Shown here one piece after another: positions 1 through 8,456 of a stretch of 64,000 nucleotides of DNA. A program made the position numbers and the translations under genes. The notes beneath the pieces were generated by a model that was not told where the DNA came from, did no database searches, and was given only the letters and a program-made list of their open reading frames with translations. This stretch comes from F23-B02 sp963613665. Its GTDB lineage: Bacteria; Bacillota; Clostridia; Oscillospirales; Oscillospiraceae. How positions within the stretch are numbered: the stretch's first letter is position 1; every line of letters begins with the position of its first letter. The DNA lies in the NCBI GenBank assembly GCA_963613665.1, contig CAVEAL010000004.1:51218-115217 (forward strand), given 5' to 3'.

Positions 1-209
1 CCTATGGCCATCGACAGCGTGACCAGCGGGAAGGTAAGGTTGGTCGCCGCGTTGCCGTATACGCCGACACCCTGGCCGATGAATATCTGGTCAACTATAT
101 TGTATATGGAGTTGACAACCATCGACGCTATTGCCGGCAGCGAAAATTTGATCATCAGCTTGCCGATAGGCTCGTTTTCAAACATGGCAAGCGAATTGTT
201 CTGACTCAT
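1..209 (-). CDS. MATE family efflux transporter, N-terminal part only
   Basis: The first 69 or so codons of a MATE (multidrug and toxin extrusion) family Na+/H+-coupled exporter; the rest lies outside the window. The translation begins MSQNNSLAMFENEPIG, followed by KLMIKFSLPAIASMVV and NSIYNIVDQIFIGQ, which is the characteristic first-helix pattern of MATE proteins (short charged N-terminus, P-A-I helix break, then the D/IFIG motif). The ATG at 209 follows an AGGGTGAT-type ribosome site. Substrate cannot be inferred. Confidence 0.85.
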   Translation of the reverse strand, partial: MSQNNSLAMFENEPIGKLMIKFSLPAIASMVVNSIYNIVDQIFIGQGVGVYGNAATNLTFPLVTLSMAI

Positions 210-317
210 TATATCACCCTAATACAAAATTCAAACGAAGCCGATTATACCACGGTAAATATAAAAAGTAAATGTATATAAAAACAAGCCTTAAAATTTG
301 TATCCCATGCCGAAAAA

Positions 318-1127
318 TCAGCCTTCATGAGCTTCTATTATGAACTGGTTTATAGAAGCACCGAACAGGATTATGTACATGCACCAGTACATCCACAGCA
401 GGGATATGACTATCGTTGCGAGACTGCCGTAGGTCGAATAGTTGACGTAGCGGATAAAAAGCGAGAACAGCCACGTAAACAGCAGCCACGCAGCCGAGGC
501 GACCGCTGCTCCCGGCAGCAGGTGCACGAGCTTTATCCTGACGCCGGGCACGCCCTTGTACATTGCAAGGAAAACCAGCGCCAGCACCAAAAACGCGACG
601 AGAAAGCGCAGCTTCAGCAGCAGTGCGAGCGCCGGAGATACTGCGGGAAGATGCGTGTTAATAAGATAATAGATCTCCTTGCTGAACATCATCAGCGCGA
701 GCACGGCGATTGCGACGGCTATCATGCCGACGGTGTAGATGCAGGCAAAGAGACTGCGGCGCAGAAACGAGGAGTATTTAGGCGAATGGAATATATCCTC
801 GATGCCGCGTATCAGCGCAGAGAACGCACGGCTCGAGAGCCATATCGTCAGCAGTATCGACAGCGGCAGAACGGCGCCGGAGGCAAAGTATATATCATCG
901 ACCACCGATTCGATTATGGCCTGCAATGCCGCCGGTATATAGCGCTCTATTGCGCTGAAAAGAGTGTTCTGCGAAAGCCCCGTATAGGGGATTATCGCCG
1001 TTAAGAGCGCGACGAAGGGAACGAGGGACATGAACATGTAAAACGCGCTGGCCGCGGCGTGAGCGTCTATGTTGTCCTCGCTCATTTCTATCATGAAATT
1101 GTTTATCGTGTTAAATATTTTTTTCAT
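318..1127 (-). CDS. YihY/BrkB-family inner-membrane protein
   Basis: A 269-residue polytopic membrane protein of the YihY/virulence factor BrkB family (formerly misnamed RNase BN). The family signature is visible near the N-terminus (DNIDAHAAASAFYMFMSLVP), followed by about six hydrophobic helices; the C-terminal YGSLATIVISLLWMYW segment is also typical. Family function is unsettled; transport or membrane homeostasis is usually suggested. The ATG at 1127 is preceded by GAGGTCAC. It lies downstream of the lipid kinase gene but behind a strong hairpin, so it may have its own promoter. Length is normal for the family. Confidence 0.88.
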   Translation of the reverse strand: MKKIFNTINNFMIEMSEDNIDAHAAASAFYMFMSLVPFVALLTAIIPYTGLSQNTLFSAIERYIPAALQAIIESVVDDIYFASGAVLPLSILLTIWLSSRAFSALIRGIEDIFHSPKYSSFLRRSLFACIYTVGMIAVAIAVLALMMFSKEIYYLINTHLPAVSPALALLLKLRFLVAFLVLALVFLAMYKGVPGVRIKLVHLLPGAAVASAAWLLFTWLFSLFIRYVNYSTYGSLATIVISLLWMYWCMYIILFGASINQFIIEAHEG

Positions 1128-1138
1128 GTGACCTCATG

Positions 1139-1167
1139 AAAAATTACCGCTTCCGGCGGTAATTTTT
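1139..1167 (-). terminator. Rho-independent terminator after the lipid kinase gene
   Basis: A 12-bp stem (AAAAATTACCGC / GCGGTAATTTTT) with a 5-nt loop. It overlaps the stop codon of the upstream minus-strand gene and lies just before the start of yihY. U-rich on both sides, so it could act in either direction. Confidence 0.8.
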
Positions 1168-2066
1168 CAGCATATGAGAGTTAGTCTGCCGCTCAGATTT
1201 TCTATTTCGTGCCGCTCCGAGCCCTTGCCGCGTTCGCCGTCGAGCGACCAGTCAAGGTCCTCGGGAGCGGATATCTTCAGGGTGTCGGCCTGGAAGAAAT
1301 CGAGGAAGGGTGAGGAGTAGTCCTGAGTAAAAACTCCGAGAAGGATGCTCTGGAAATCAATGAGGGTGCGCGGCTCGTGCACGAGCAGGATCTCAAACTT
1401 GCCGTCGCCGGTGTCAACGACGGTCTTGGGCAGCGTTATCGTTCCGGCGACCGAGGTGGAGTTGCACACGGCCCCGAATATATAATCGCCCTCGCAGGTG
1501 AACTCGCCCACGTCGATCGCAAGATGATGCGCCTTTATTTTGGGAAGATCCTTCACCGCGTCAAGCAGATATGCCGAGTGTCCGAGCATGTTCTTGAGAT
1601 TCTGCGGTGTAGTGTACGACAGCCACGAAAATGCGCCGAAGGCTGCGACATAGGCAAAATACTGATTGCCGAACTTGCCGATATCAATGCTTTTTGGCTT
1701 TCCGTCAACAATGTTCTGCGCGGCCTCGAGCATATCCGAGGATATGCCGTGGCAGGCGGCAAAGTCGTTCGTGCTGCCCGAGGGGATGTAGCCGAGCGGC
1801 GTATGGCAGTTACCGCGGATGATGCCGCTTATGACCTCGTTGAGCGTGCCGTCGCCGCCGATGCAGACGATGAGGTCGAACTCATTGCCGTAGTGCATGG
1901 CAAAATCGGTCGCGTCGCCGCGCTTTGCGGTCGGGAAAACCGTCACGGCACAGTCGTTTGCAGAGAATATGCCGATTATATCAGGCAGAAAGCGCAGTGA
2001 TACGCGCCTGCCCGAGACGGGATTTATTATGAGCATAAGCTTTTTGAGACGGGAAAATTCTTTCAT
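1167..2066 (-). CDS. YegS/BmrU-type diacylglycerol/lipid kinase
   Basis: A 299-residue member of the diacylglycerol kinase catalytic-domain family (DagK/YegS/BmrU). The nucleotide-binding motif CIGGDGTLNEVISGI is seen near residue 70, followed by GYIPSGSTNDFA (the GTxNDFA motif), both diagnostic. The C-terminal beta domain with GDGKFEILLV and DGE is also present. Such enzymes phosphorylate diacylglycerol to phosphatidate, which fits the immediately upstream cdsA (19-bp gap), the next enzyme using phosphatidate; the two are probably one phospholipid operon. The start ATG has GGAGTAAT upstream. Substrate (DAG versus other lipid) is not proven by sequence. Confidence 0.9.
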   Translation of the reverse strand: MKEFSRLKKLMLIINPVSGRRVSLRFLPDIIGIFSANDCAVTVFPTAKRGDATDFAMHYGNEFDLIVCIGGDGTLNEVISGIIRGNCHTPLGYIPSGSTNDFAACHGISSDMLEAAQNIVDGKPKSIDIGKFGNQYFAYVAAFGAFSWLSYTTPQNLKNMLGHSAYLLDAVKDLPKIKAHHLAIDVGEFTCEGDYIFGAVCNSTSVAGTITLPKTVVDTGDGKFEILLVHEPRTLIDFQSILLGVFTQDYSSPFLDFFQADTLKISAPEDLDWSLDGERGKGSERHEIENLSGRLTLIC

Positions 2067-2084
2067 TCAATTACTCCGCATATA

Positions 2085-2888
2085 TCAGATGACGCCGGCG
2101 ATGAGAAGGCAGAAGTATGCCGAAGGAATGGAAAAGAGCAGACTGTCCACTCTGTCCATAACGCCGCCGTGGCCGGGGATGAGATTGCTGTAGTCCTTGA
2201 GACCCGCCATTCGCTTTATAAGCGACGCGGCAAGGTCGCCGATCTGACCGAAGCTCGAGCAGATAAGGGCGGTCAGCGCGCAGGAGAGCGCATTGACAGA
2301 ATACCACTGCCTGAGCACGAAAAACAGAATAATGCCTGCGACGACGGCGCTTATCGCACCGCATATGCTGCCCTCGACGGTCTTGTTGGGGCTCACCTCC
2401 GGAGCAAGCTTGTTTTTGCCGAAGCGCTTGCCGCCGAAGAGCGCAAAGCTGTCGCAGACCCATGTGGATATGCAGGCGACGGAGAATACGGGGATCCACA
2501 CGCTGCTGTCCATGAGAGCGAGCTTGCAGACGATAACGAAGGGAACGATGGGATAAGCAAGAACGCCGAGCGTTGCCAGAGCGCCCGCGCCGCGTATCTT
2601 TTCGGACACGATACCGGCTGTCATGACGGCAAACACCGCAAGAAAGAACGTTATCTCAAATGCGAGCGCACCGGCATTAAACCAGAGCTCCGCGACCGTT
2701 GCAATACAGTAGGCGTACAGTATGAACGCTGCGCAGGTGATATCCTTCTGTCCGACGGCGCGGCAGGTCTCCCACACGCCCATTATCATGGCTGCCAGCA
2801 GGAACAGCGCCCTCGTCACGGGACCGAGCGCAAAGCAGGCAACGACGAGTATAATGAGCACCGTTGCCGAAATAACTCTTGTTTTCAA
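2085..2888 (-). CDS. cdsA: phosphatidate cytidylyltransferase
   Basis: A 267-residue CDP-diglyceride synthetase, converting phosphatidate plus CTP to CDP-diacylglycerol at the membrane. The C-terminal CTP-transferase signature is intact: SLIKRMAGLKDYSNLIPGHG, then GVMDRVD, with the conserved K-D and H-G-G-x-x-D-R-x-D residues. Some eight hydrophobic helices precede it. Start is TTG at 2888 behind AGAGGGT; no better ATG is found. It usually sits with uppS, dxr and rseP in Firmicutes, but here it is first in a short operon with a lipid kinase. Confidence 0.93.
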   Translation of the reverse strand: MKTRVISATVLIILVVACFALGPVTRALFLLAAMIMGVWETCRAVGQKDITCAAFILYAYCIATVAELWFNAGALAFEITFFLAVFAVMTAGIVSEKIRGAGALATLGVLAYPIVPFVIVCKLALMDSSVWIPVFSVACISTWVCDSFALFGGKRFGKNKLAPEVSPNKTVEGSICGAISAVVAGIILFFVLRQWYSVNALSCALTALICSSFGQIGDLAASLIKRMAGLKDYSNLIPGHGGVMDRVDSLLFSIPSAYFCLLIAGVI

Positions 2889-3079
2889 GTTGTGTACCCT
2901 CTTTCGTAAAAATACAGAATTATCACTTAATATAACATATTACCTGCATTTCTACAACAACAAAAGGTTTCAAATAATTAAAATGCGCCGTTTGGAAAAA
3001 TAATTCTTGTGTTTTTCGCAAAAAGATGTGATACTTAATTCAATAATCCGTCTTTATTATTAGAAGTTAGGAGATAGTT

Positions 3080-3640
3080 TTGGACGATCGGCGTATTGTA
3101 GAGCTTTTTCTGGCACGCTCGGAGGAAGCCTTGTTACAAATAGATATTAAATACGGCCGCTATTGTCACCGCGTGGCATTCAATGTGCTCGGAAATGCCG
3201 AGGACAGCGAGGAGTGCGTGAACGATGCCTACATGAGGGCGTGGGGCAGCATCCCGCCTAATGAGCCGGATTCGCTTTCGGCATACATCGGCAAGATAAC
3301 GCGCAATATCGCGCTCGATAAGCTGCGGCAGAAAAACAGCTCAAAGCGTGGAAACGGTGAAGTCCCTGTGCTGCTCGACGAGCTTGCCGAGTGCGTTTCC
3401 GGTGTTGACGAGCTGGAGCGGCGGCAGGATTCCGAGGAGATAACGAATGCGCTCAACGGCTTTCTCGAAACGCTCAGTGCGCTTGAACGCGGCGTTTTCA
3501 TGAGACGGTATTGGATGATGGAGCCTATCGCGGACGTTGCGGCGCGCTACGGCATATCGGTTTCAAAAACGACTACGATGCTTTTCAGACTGCGCGGCAG
3601 ACTGAAGAAACATTTTATGAAAGAAGGAATATCTCTTTGA
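3080..3640 (+). CDS. ECF-like sigma-70 family RNA polymerase sigma factor
   Basis: A 186-residue sigma factor with region 2 (about residues 10-85, including ECVNDAYMRAWGSIPP and IGKITRNIALDKLR) and region 4 (about 125-180, VAARYGISVSKTTTMLFRLR, a helix-turn-helix). It lacks regions 1 and 3, as ECF factors do. Start is TTG at 3080 after TAGGAGATAG. The last codons overlap the next gene (TTGA), an RsgI-like anti-sigma, so this is a sigma/anti-sigma pair translated in a coupled way. The regulon cannot be read from the sequence; SigI/RsgI-type pairs respond to envelope or polysaccharide cues in Clostridia. Confidence 0.9.
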   Translation: MDDRRIVELFLARSEEALLQIDIKYGRYCHRVAFNVLGNAEDSEECVNDAYMRAWGSIPPNEPDSLSAYIGKITRNIALDKLRQKNSSKRGNGEVPVLLDELAECVSGVDELERRQDSEEITNALNGFLETLSALERGVFMRRYWMMEPIADVAARYGISVSKTTTMLFRLRGRLKKHFMKEGISL

Positions 3641-4758
3641 AGAGCGATGATTTGCTCAGACATCTCGGGTCTGTAAAGGACGAATATATTGAAGAGATAA
3701 TGACCGAAAGCGTGAGAACGGCGCGCAGGCGTGCAAGCTCACGCAGCCTTGTCGCGTCCATTGCGGCAAGCCTTGCCATAGTTCTGCTCGGAACGGGCAT
3801 AATGGCGGCCGACGGAGCAAAGGTGGATAAGGACGAGATGACGCTCCCGAGCTCGGTGCAGAGCGTTCAGCTTGCGCATAACAGCGTTATCATGATAGAC
3901 GTCAACCCGAGCATTTGCCTTGAGGTGAACGACAGGGGCACGGTCGTGAGTGCTGAGGGACTGAACGAGGAGGCGCAGCCGGTGCTCGACGGACTTGAGC
4001 TGAAGGGTCAGGATTATAAGACGGCCGTTTCCCTGATAGTTGCCTCGCTTCAGGAGAAAGAATATATTACAAACCTCAAAAACTCCGTTCTCATAAGCGT
4101 CGCAGCTTCGGATGACGAGACGGCGCAGCAGATACGCAAGAGCGCGGTAGCGGCGATCGAGGAGCTCGACAAGTCCGTAAATTACGGCTTCTCTATACTC
4201 AGCCAGATAATAAGCCTTGACGATAAAGCGGCAGCGACGGCGGAAAAGTACAGTGTGTCCGAGGGCCGCGTCGATATCATAAATAAATTCGTATCCGAGC
4301 ACGGCGACTACAGCTTTGAAAAGCTTATAGAGAGCAATGTCCAGCTTCTCAACCAGCTGTTTGAGTATGCCGGTCTGCCCGAGGGCGTTGAGCGTCTCGG
4401 CGCCGTTGCCGGTGTCGTTCCCGCAGAGTACGAGGAAAAGCTCAACCTCGGCGAGCTCAGCTGCGATGAGCTTATGAGCTTTACGAGCGCCATCAGCGAT
4501 TTCTACGATAAGCTCAGCGAGTATTACAGTCCCAGTGACGTTGCAAAGCGCATAGGCTACGAGTTCAGCATTGCCGAGAGCAGCACGGAGGACGGACAGA
4601 AGCTCTGGGCCGTGCTTGCCGAGAGCCTTACAAAGAATATAGGAAACCACGGCGCACTCATCGGCCTCGGTCAGAGCACGATCACCGACTGGCTCAGCCA
4701 GAGTGAGCTCGGAAGCGTCATAGCGCACATCGCAGCAGCTTTCATACCCGCAGCATAA
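3637..4758 (+). CDS. RsgI-like membrane anti-sigma factor
   Basis: A 373-residue protein starting at TTG 3637, which overlaps the sigma factor stop and has GAAGGAAT upstream. A cytoplasmic segment of about 40 residues (ending ARRRASSRS) precedes one transmembrane helix (LVASIAASLAIVLLGTGIMA). The external part begins with the RsgI middle-domain signature (IMIDVNPSICLEVNDRGTVV). Known RsgI proteins bind their sigma through the cytoplasmic N-terminus and sense signals outside through the rest. The external region has no recognised carbohydrate-binding domain, so the signal is unknown. Position immediately after the sigma gene supports the role. Confidence 0.8.
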   Translation: MKSDDLLRHLGSVKDEYIEEIMTESVRTARRRASSRSLVASIAASLAIVLLGTGIMAADGAKVDKDEMTLPSSVQSVQLAHNSVIMIDVNPSICLEVNDRGTVVSAEGLNEEAQPVLDGLELKGQDYKTAVSLIVASLQEKEYITNLKNSVLISVAASDDETAQQIRKSAVAAIEELDKSVNYGFSILSQIISLDDKAAATAEKYSVSEGRVDIINKFVSEHGDYSFEKLIESNVQLLNQLFEYAGLPEGVERLGAVAGVVPAEYEEKLNLGELSCDELMSFTSAISDFYDKLSEYYSPSDVAKRIGYEFSIAESSTEDGQKLWAVLAESLTKNIGNHGALIGLGQSTITDWLSQSELGSVIAHIAAAFIPAA

Positions 4759-4785
4759 GCAAATACTAAGCCCACATATAATATA

Positions 4786-4819
4786 CAAAACGGCAGGAGC
4801 GAAAACTCCTGCCGTTTTG
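4786..4819 (+). terminator. strong Rho-independent terminator
   Basis: A perfect 14-bp stem (CAAAACGGCAGGAG / CTCCTGCCGTTTTG) closes the sigma/anti-sigma operon. The T-run is inside the 3' arm. Confidence 0.9.
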
Positions 4820-4847
4820 TCGGAAGCAGGGCGTTGACACAATGCAG

Positions 4848-4876
4848 TTGAAAACGACAAAAAAATGTGATATAAA
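4848..4876 (+). promoter_or_regulatory. sigma-A-type promoter for the solute-binding protein operon
   Basis: TTGAAA at 4848-4853 and TATAAA at 4871-4876 are separated by 17 bp; the start codon of the next gene is about 50 nt downstream. Confidence 0.65.
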
Positions 4877-4924
4877 TGCAGTGTAAACCTCAAATAGCTT
4901 ATTTTAACGAAAAAGGAACTTAAA

Positions 4925-6121
4925 ATGTCAAAGATCAAGTATAAGCTCGCGCTTGCTGCTGCGGCGGTACTGCTGCTCGGAGGCGTAATATACATATACT
5001 TTGCCCACTATGCGGCGTTCAAGCCGGATGAGCCTCAGACCCTGAGCGTCTGGTACGTAAACGACGATGCAATGTGGTCGGGCTTCTACACCGTGTGCGG
5101 TGAGTACAACGAAACGGAAGGAGCCGACTGCGGCATCACGATAGACGCAAAGGGCTTCGATACTCAGGCGCAGCTGTACGAAAGCGTGATCGAGGCCGTG
5201 GAAACCGATGGCGAAAAGCCCGATATTATTGCCTGCGATACCGACTTTGCCGCATATCTTGACGAGGAGGACGCACTTGCCGATATGGATAAGTACTTCG
5301 GCAGCTGGGAGACCTCGGGCTACGATAAGAACATGACTGCTGCCGCAAAGAGCTCAAAGGGGCTTGCCTGTGTGCCCATAGCGGCGGAGACAAATGTTTT
5401 CATTGTCAACACCTCGCTTTTTGCCGACTCCGAGGCGATATCGAACTTCGAAAAGCTCTGCTCGGTCGCCGATGAGTACTATAAGCGCAGCTCCGAAAGC
5501 TTTTTTACGATCTCCGATTACTCGCTGTTTTTCCGCGATGCCGTTGCACAGCTCGGCGAGGAGTTTGACGGCGTGAGTCCGCACGATACCGACAGCGATA
5601 ACTGCAAATATATCTACAAGCTGCTTGCGGAAACTGCCTATGACCGAGGCTTTATTTCCTCCGGCGGACAGGCTGCAAAAATGCTTGCCGACGGCGACAT
5701 CGCGGCTGCGATCATATCGTCGGCGGATCTGATGAAGTATGCCGATAAGCTCAGCGGCGATGAGTTTGAGTTTGTGAGCTACCCGTATATGAAGGACGGC
5801 AAGCCCGCATATACGCAGAAGGTCACGGGAATCACGATACTCGCATCAGACGGTACGCGCGAAAGGTCGGCGGTGGAGTTCCTGCGCTGGTTCACTTCGC
5901 AGAAGAATAACAGCAGCTTTGTCGGCGATTCGGGCTATCTTGCAGCCATCGGCAGGGAGAGCTCCTCGTCCGACTCGGCGCTGTATGGAAAGCTCATGGA
6001 CGCAGTGGAGCAGATGCAGAAAAACGGCGGCGATACGACAACGGCCGCAAACGCCGAATACTCGGTAAACAGCAGGAACTTTGACAGTGTCCTGAGTACG
6101 ATAATGAATTCACTAAACTAA
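4925..6121 (+). CDS. extracellular solute-binding protein, orphan
   Basis: A 398-residue family-1-type solute-binding protein. It has a membrane anchor or uncleaved signal (residues 8-28, ALAAAAVLLLGGVIYIYFA) with no lipobox cysteine, then the bilobed binding protein fold (LSVWYVNDDAM, EKPDIIACDTDFAAYLDEE, ADGDIAAAIISSADLMKY, VEFLRWFTSQKN). Such proteins bind sugars or other small ligands at the cell surface. No ABC permease or ATPase lies nearby, and the protein is followed after 21 bp by hypB, an unexpected partner. It may be a sensor or supply a transporter encoded elsewhere. The ATG at 4925 follows AAAAAGGAACTT. Confidence 0.8.
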   Translation: MSKIKYKLALAAAAVLLLGGVIYIYFAHYAAFKPDEPQTLSVWYVNDDAMWSGFYTVCGEYNETEGADCGITIDAKGFDTQAQLYESVIEAVETDGEKPDIIACDTDFAAYLDEEDALADMDKYFGSWETSGYDKNMTAAAKSSKGLACVPIAAETNVFIVNTSLFADSEAISNFEKLCSVADEYYKRSSESFFTISDYSLFFRDAVAQLGEEFDGVSPHDTDSDNCKYIYKLLAETAYDRGFISSGGQAAKMLADGDIAAAIISSADLMKYADKLSGDEFEFVSYPYMKDGKPAYTQKVTGITILASDGTRERSAVEFLRWFTSQKNNSSFVGDSGYLAAIGRESSSSDSALYGKLMDAVEQMQKNGGDTTTAANAEYSVNSRNFDSVLSTIMNSLN

Positions 6122-6142
6122 TAAATACAGAGGTGCACGGAT

Positions 6143-6814
6143 ATGGAAGGCTTCAGAGTACTTGAGATCAAAAAAAGCGTATTTGAAAATAACGACAGGG
6201 AGGCAGAGCAGCTCAGGCAGGAGCTCAAAAAAGAAAAAACATTTCTCCTCAACCTCATGTCGTCCCCCGGCTCGGGCAAGACGACGACCCTCAAGGCTAC
6301 AATTGCGGCGCTCAAAGACGATATGCGCATAGGCGTCATGGAGGCGGATATCGACTCGGACGTTGATGCTCACACCATTGCCGAGACCGGCGCAAAGGTC
6401 ATTCAGCTGCATACCGGCGGCATGTGCCACCTCGACGCGGGTATGACCAGGCAGGGACTTGAGGGCCTCGGCACGGAGAATATCGACTTTGCCATTCTTG
6501 AGAATGTCGGCAACCTCGTATGCCCCGCGGAGTTTGACACCGGCGCCGTTAAAAACGCGATGATCCTCTCCGTTCCCGAGGGTCACGACAAACCTCTTAA
6601 ATACCCCCTGATGTTCTCAATATGCGACGTTCTGCTCGTCAACAAGATAGACGTCATGCCGTATTTCGACTTTGACCTTAAAAAATGCGAGGAGTACGTC
6701 AAAAAGCTCAATCCCGATATAACCATCATCCCCATCTCAGCAAGAACCGGCGAGGGCATCGACAGGTGGGCAGACTGGCTGCGCACTCAGGTCGCCGAAT
6801 GGAATAAGCAGTAA
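6143..6814 (+). CDS. hypB: hydrogenase nickel incorporation GTPase HypB
   Basis: A 223-residue SIMIBI-class GTPase that delivers nickel to [NiFe]-hydrogenase (or urease) precursors. Visible motifs: P-loop SSPGSGKTTTL near residue 41, metal-site GGMCHLDAGM (conserved Cys-His), ENVGNLVCPAEFD (third conserved Cys), and NKIDVMPYFDF for guanine. It lacks the N-terminal CxxCGC nickel motif and His-rich tail seen in some homologues. The usual partners hypA and hypCDEF are not in the window. The gene follows the solute-binding protein by 21 bp and probably shares its promoter. Confidence 0.92.
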   Translation: MEGFRVLEIKKSVFENNDREAEQLRQELKKEKTFLLNLMSSPGSGKTTTLKATIAALKDDMRIGVMEADIDSDVDAHTIAETGAKVIQLHTGGMCHLDAGMTRQGLEGLGTENIDFAILENVGNLVCPAEFDTGAVKNAMILSVPEGHDKPLKYPLMFSICDVLLVNKIDVMPYFDFDLKKCEEYVKKLNPDITIIPISARTGEGIDRWADWLRTQVAEWNKQ

Positions 6815-6824
6815 TGAAATGCAG

Positions 6825-6863
6825 AAAGCAGCTTCACCTTTTTTCGGATGAAGCTGCTTTTTT
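6825..6863 (+). terminator. Rho-independent terminator after hypB
   Basis: A 12-bp stem (AAAGCAGCTTCA / TGAAGCTGCTTT) followed by a T-run. Lying between convergent genes, it can serve both strands. Confidence 0.85.
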
Positions 6864-6873
6864 GAGCTCTGCA

Positions 6874-7194
6874 TCAGGTCGGCTCGTAGGCCTTGCCGGT
6901 GGGATTGCCGTCGGCGTCATAGTCGATGCACTCCATAAGCTGCGGATCGACGTGGCTCTGGCGCTTTATCGTCATGCCGACGCCCTGATTGTTGAATACC
7001 CAGATGTAGTTATTCCAGACCGTAGGGTCTTTTTTCTTGAAAACCGTTGTTTCGTTCAAGCGGCAGAACTTTGCTCTGCCCTCTGCGGTGTCAAGAAGGT
7101 CGCCCTCGCCGGTGTAAAACAGCTCGTCGCTGTATTTATAGCCGTCCTGCTCTTCGATCTCTTTTTTCAGATCGACCTTTTCTTCGTTTGTCAT
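6874..7194 (-). CDS. hypothetical protein, 106 aa
   Basis: A small soluble protein with a strong start (ATG at 7194 behind CGGAGGCTATGCC) and a clean stop just before the shared terminator. It is acidic and rich in charged and aromatic residues (LFYTGEGDLLDTAEGRAKFC, KDPTVWNNYIWVFNNQGVGM). I recognise no domain. It is monocistronic, with no membrane segment or signal peptide. The evidence for a real gene is the ribosome site and the amino-acid composition. Confidence 0.65.
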   Translation of the reverse strand: MTNEEKVDLKKEIEEQDGYKYSDELFYTGEGDLLDTAEGRAKFCRLNETTVFKKKDPTVWNNYIWVFNNQGVGMTIKRQSHVDPQLMECIDYDADGNPTGKAYEPT

Positions 7195-7315
7195 GGCATA
7201 GCCTCCGATGAGTTTTTATTAATTGTAACATGCCGCGCCGCCCGGCGCAAGCGAAAAAAACGGAATGTACAATATCACAGCACAGAATATTAAATAACTA
7301 ATTATCCGGTTTCTG

Positions 7316-7344
7316 TTGACCGAGTTAAAAAAACTTGGTAAAAT
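7316..7344 (+). promoter_or_regulatory. sigma-A-type promoter of the signalling operon
   Basis: TTGACC (7316-7321), 17-bp spacer, TAAAAT (7339-7344). The spacer end carries TTGG, close to an extended -10. The first start codon is at 7400. Confidence 0.7.
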
Positions 7345-7399
7345 AAATATTATAAAATTCTTCAGAAAATAAGGAACATTATATCAGAGGTGCTTAACT

Positions 7400-8119
7400 G
7401 TGTATAAAACAATTATCGTTGAGGACGACCTGATGGTCTGTTCGATCCTCGAAAAGCAGCTCGGGAAATTTACCCAGCTGAAGCTTGCAGGCAATTATCG
7501 CCGCTGCACCGACGCGCTTGAGTATCTCAGGCAGATGCCCGACGGGGCTGATCTTGTTGTTCTTGACTACTTCATGCCCGGAATGAACGGCATCGAGTTT
7601 CTCGCGGAGCTCAGAAAGTTCAACACCGAGGTCCAGGTCATCATGATAACCTCAGCCGACGACTATCAGGTCATACGTTCGGCCATGTGCTACGGCATCT
7701 GCGACTACATACTCAAGCCCTTTAACGGTGCGCGTTTGGAAAAAGCCGTTTCGCGCTTTGATACGGTCATGAAGCTCGTCAGAACGACAAGAGTCTGGAC
7801 GCAGGATAAGGTCGATATTCTGCTGTGCCCGCACAGAAACTACAACACTGCCGAGCAGTCGGCCTCCGGCGTTCCGAATTCGGGCAAAATAAACAAAACG
7901 ACGCTCGAAACGGTTCGCGGCTTCATGAGCAAAAATGCGGGACGGAAAATGCCGCTTATCGAGATAAGCGAGGGCCTCGGCCTTTCGACCGTTACCTCGC
8001 GCAGATATCTTAAATACATGCACTCTCTCGGCGAGGTCGGCATAACGCTCGACTGCAAGACCGGAGGCCGCCCGTCGGAAATATTTGAATATAAGGAGTG
8101 TGCAGATGTCAGAGCTTAA
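7400..8119 (+). CDS. CitB/DcuR-type response regulator
   Basis: A 239-residue two-component response regulator. The receiver domain (residues 1-120) carries the acidic pair EDD, the phospho-acceptor aspartate in VVLDYFMPGMNG, Thr in MITSADDY and Lys in YILKPFNGARLEK. The C-terminal winged-helix domain (about 160-230, ISEGLGLSTVTSRRYLKYM) is the CitB/DcuR/MalR kind. Start is GTG at 7400 behind AGAGGTGC. It heads an operon with an Hpt protein and a hybrid kinase, so it is a candidate final acceptor of a phosphorelay, although CitB-type regulators normally pair with a simple CitA/DcuS sensor. Confidence 0.9.
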   Translation: MYKTIIVEDDLMVCSILEKQLGKFTQLKLAGNYRRCTDALEYLRQMPDGADLVVLDYFMPGMNGIEFLAELRKFNTEVQVIMITSADDYQVIRSAMCYGICDYILKPFNGARLEKAVSRFDTVMKLVRTTRVWTQDKVDILLCPHRNYNTAEQSASGVPNSGKINKTTLETVRGFMSKNAGRKMPLIEISEGLGLSTVTSRRYLKYMHSLGEVGITLDCKTGGRPSEIFEYKECADVRA

Positions 8120-8456
8120 ATTTGCCTACGCCGCGCACGGATACGATTATGCCGGCGCTATTGAGCGCGTTTCCGATGACGAGGAGCTTCTGCGAAGCCT
8201 GCTTGATATGTTCCTTGCGGACGCAAATTACACTGCGCTCATGTCGGCGCTTGCCGTGCGTGATGCACAGGCGGGCTTTCAGGCGGCGCATTCGCTCAAG
8301 GGAAGCTCCGGCATGCTGGGGCTTACCGGACTTTTTGAAGCGCTCAGGAGCATTACCGAGCCGCTGCGCCGCGGCGATGCAGAACGGGCGCTGAGCTGCC
8401 GCGAGGCCGTCGAGCGCGAATATGCGGCGGCGGCCGACATGATAAAAAGCCTATGA
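8106..8456 (+). CDS. histidine phosphotransfer (Hpt) domain protein
   Basis: A 116-residue stand-alone Hpt protein. The phospho-accepting histidine lies in AAHSLKGSSGMLGL (consensus H-x-L-K-G-x-x), within a four-helix-bundle-like sequence. The chosen ATG at 8106 has AAGGAGTG upstream and overlaps the response regulator stop. Hpt proteins shuttle phosphate between a hybrid kinase receiver and a response regulator; both are encoded in this operon, so the three probably form one relay. Confidence 0.88.
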   Translation: MSELKFAYAAHGYDYAGAIERVSDDEELLRSLLDMFLADANYTALMSALAVRDAQAGFQAAHSLKGSSGMLGLTGLFEALRSITEPLRRGDAERALSCREAVEREYAAAADMIKSL

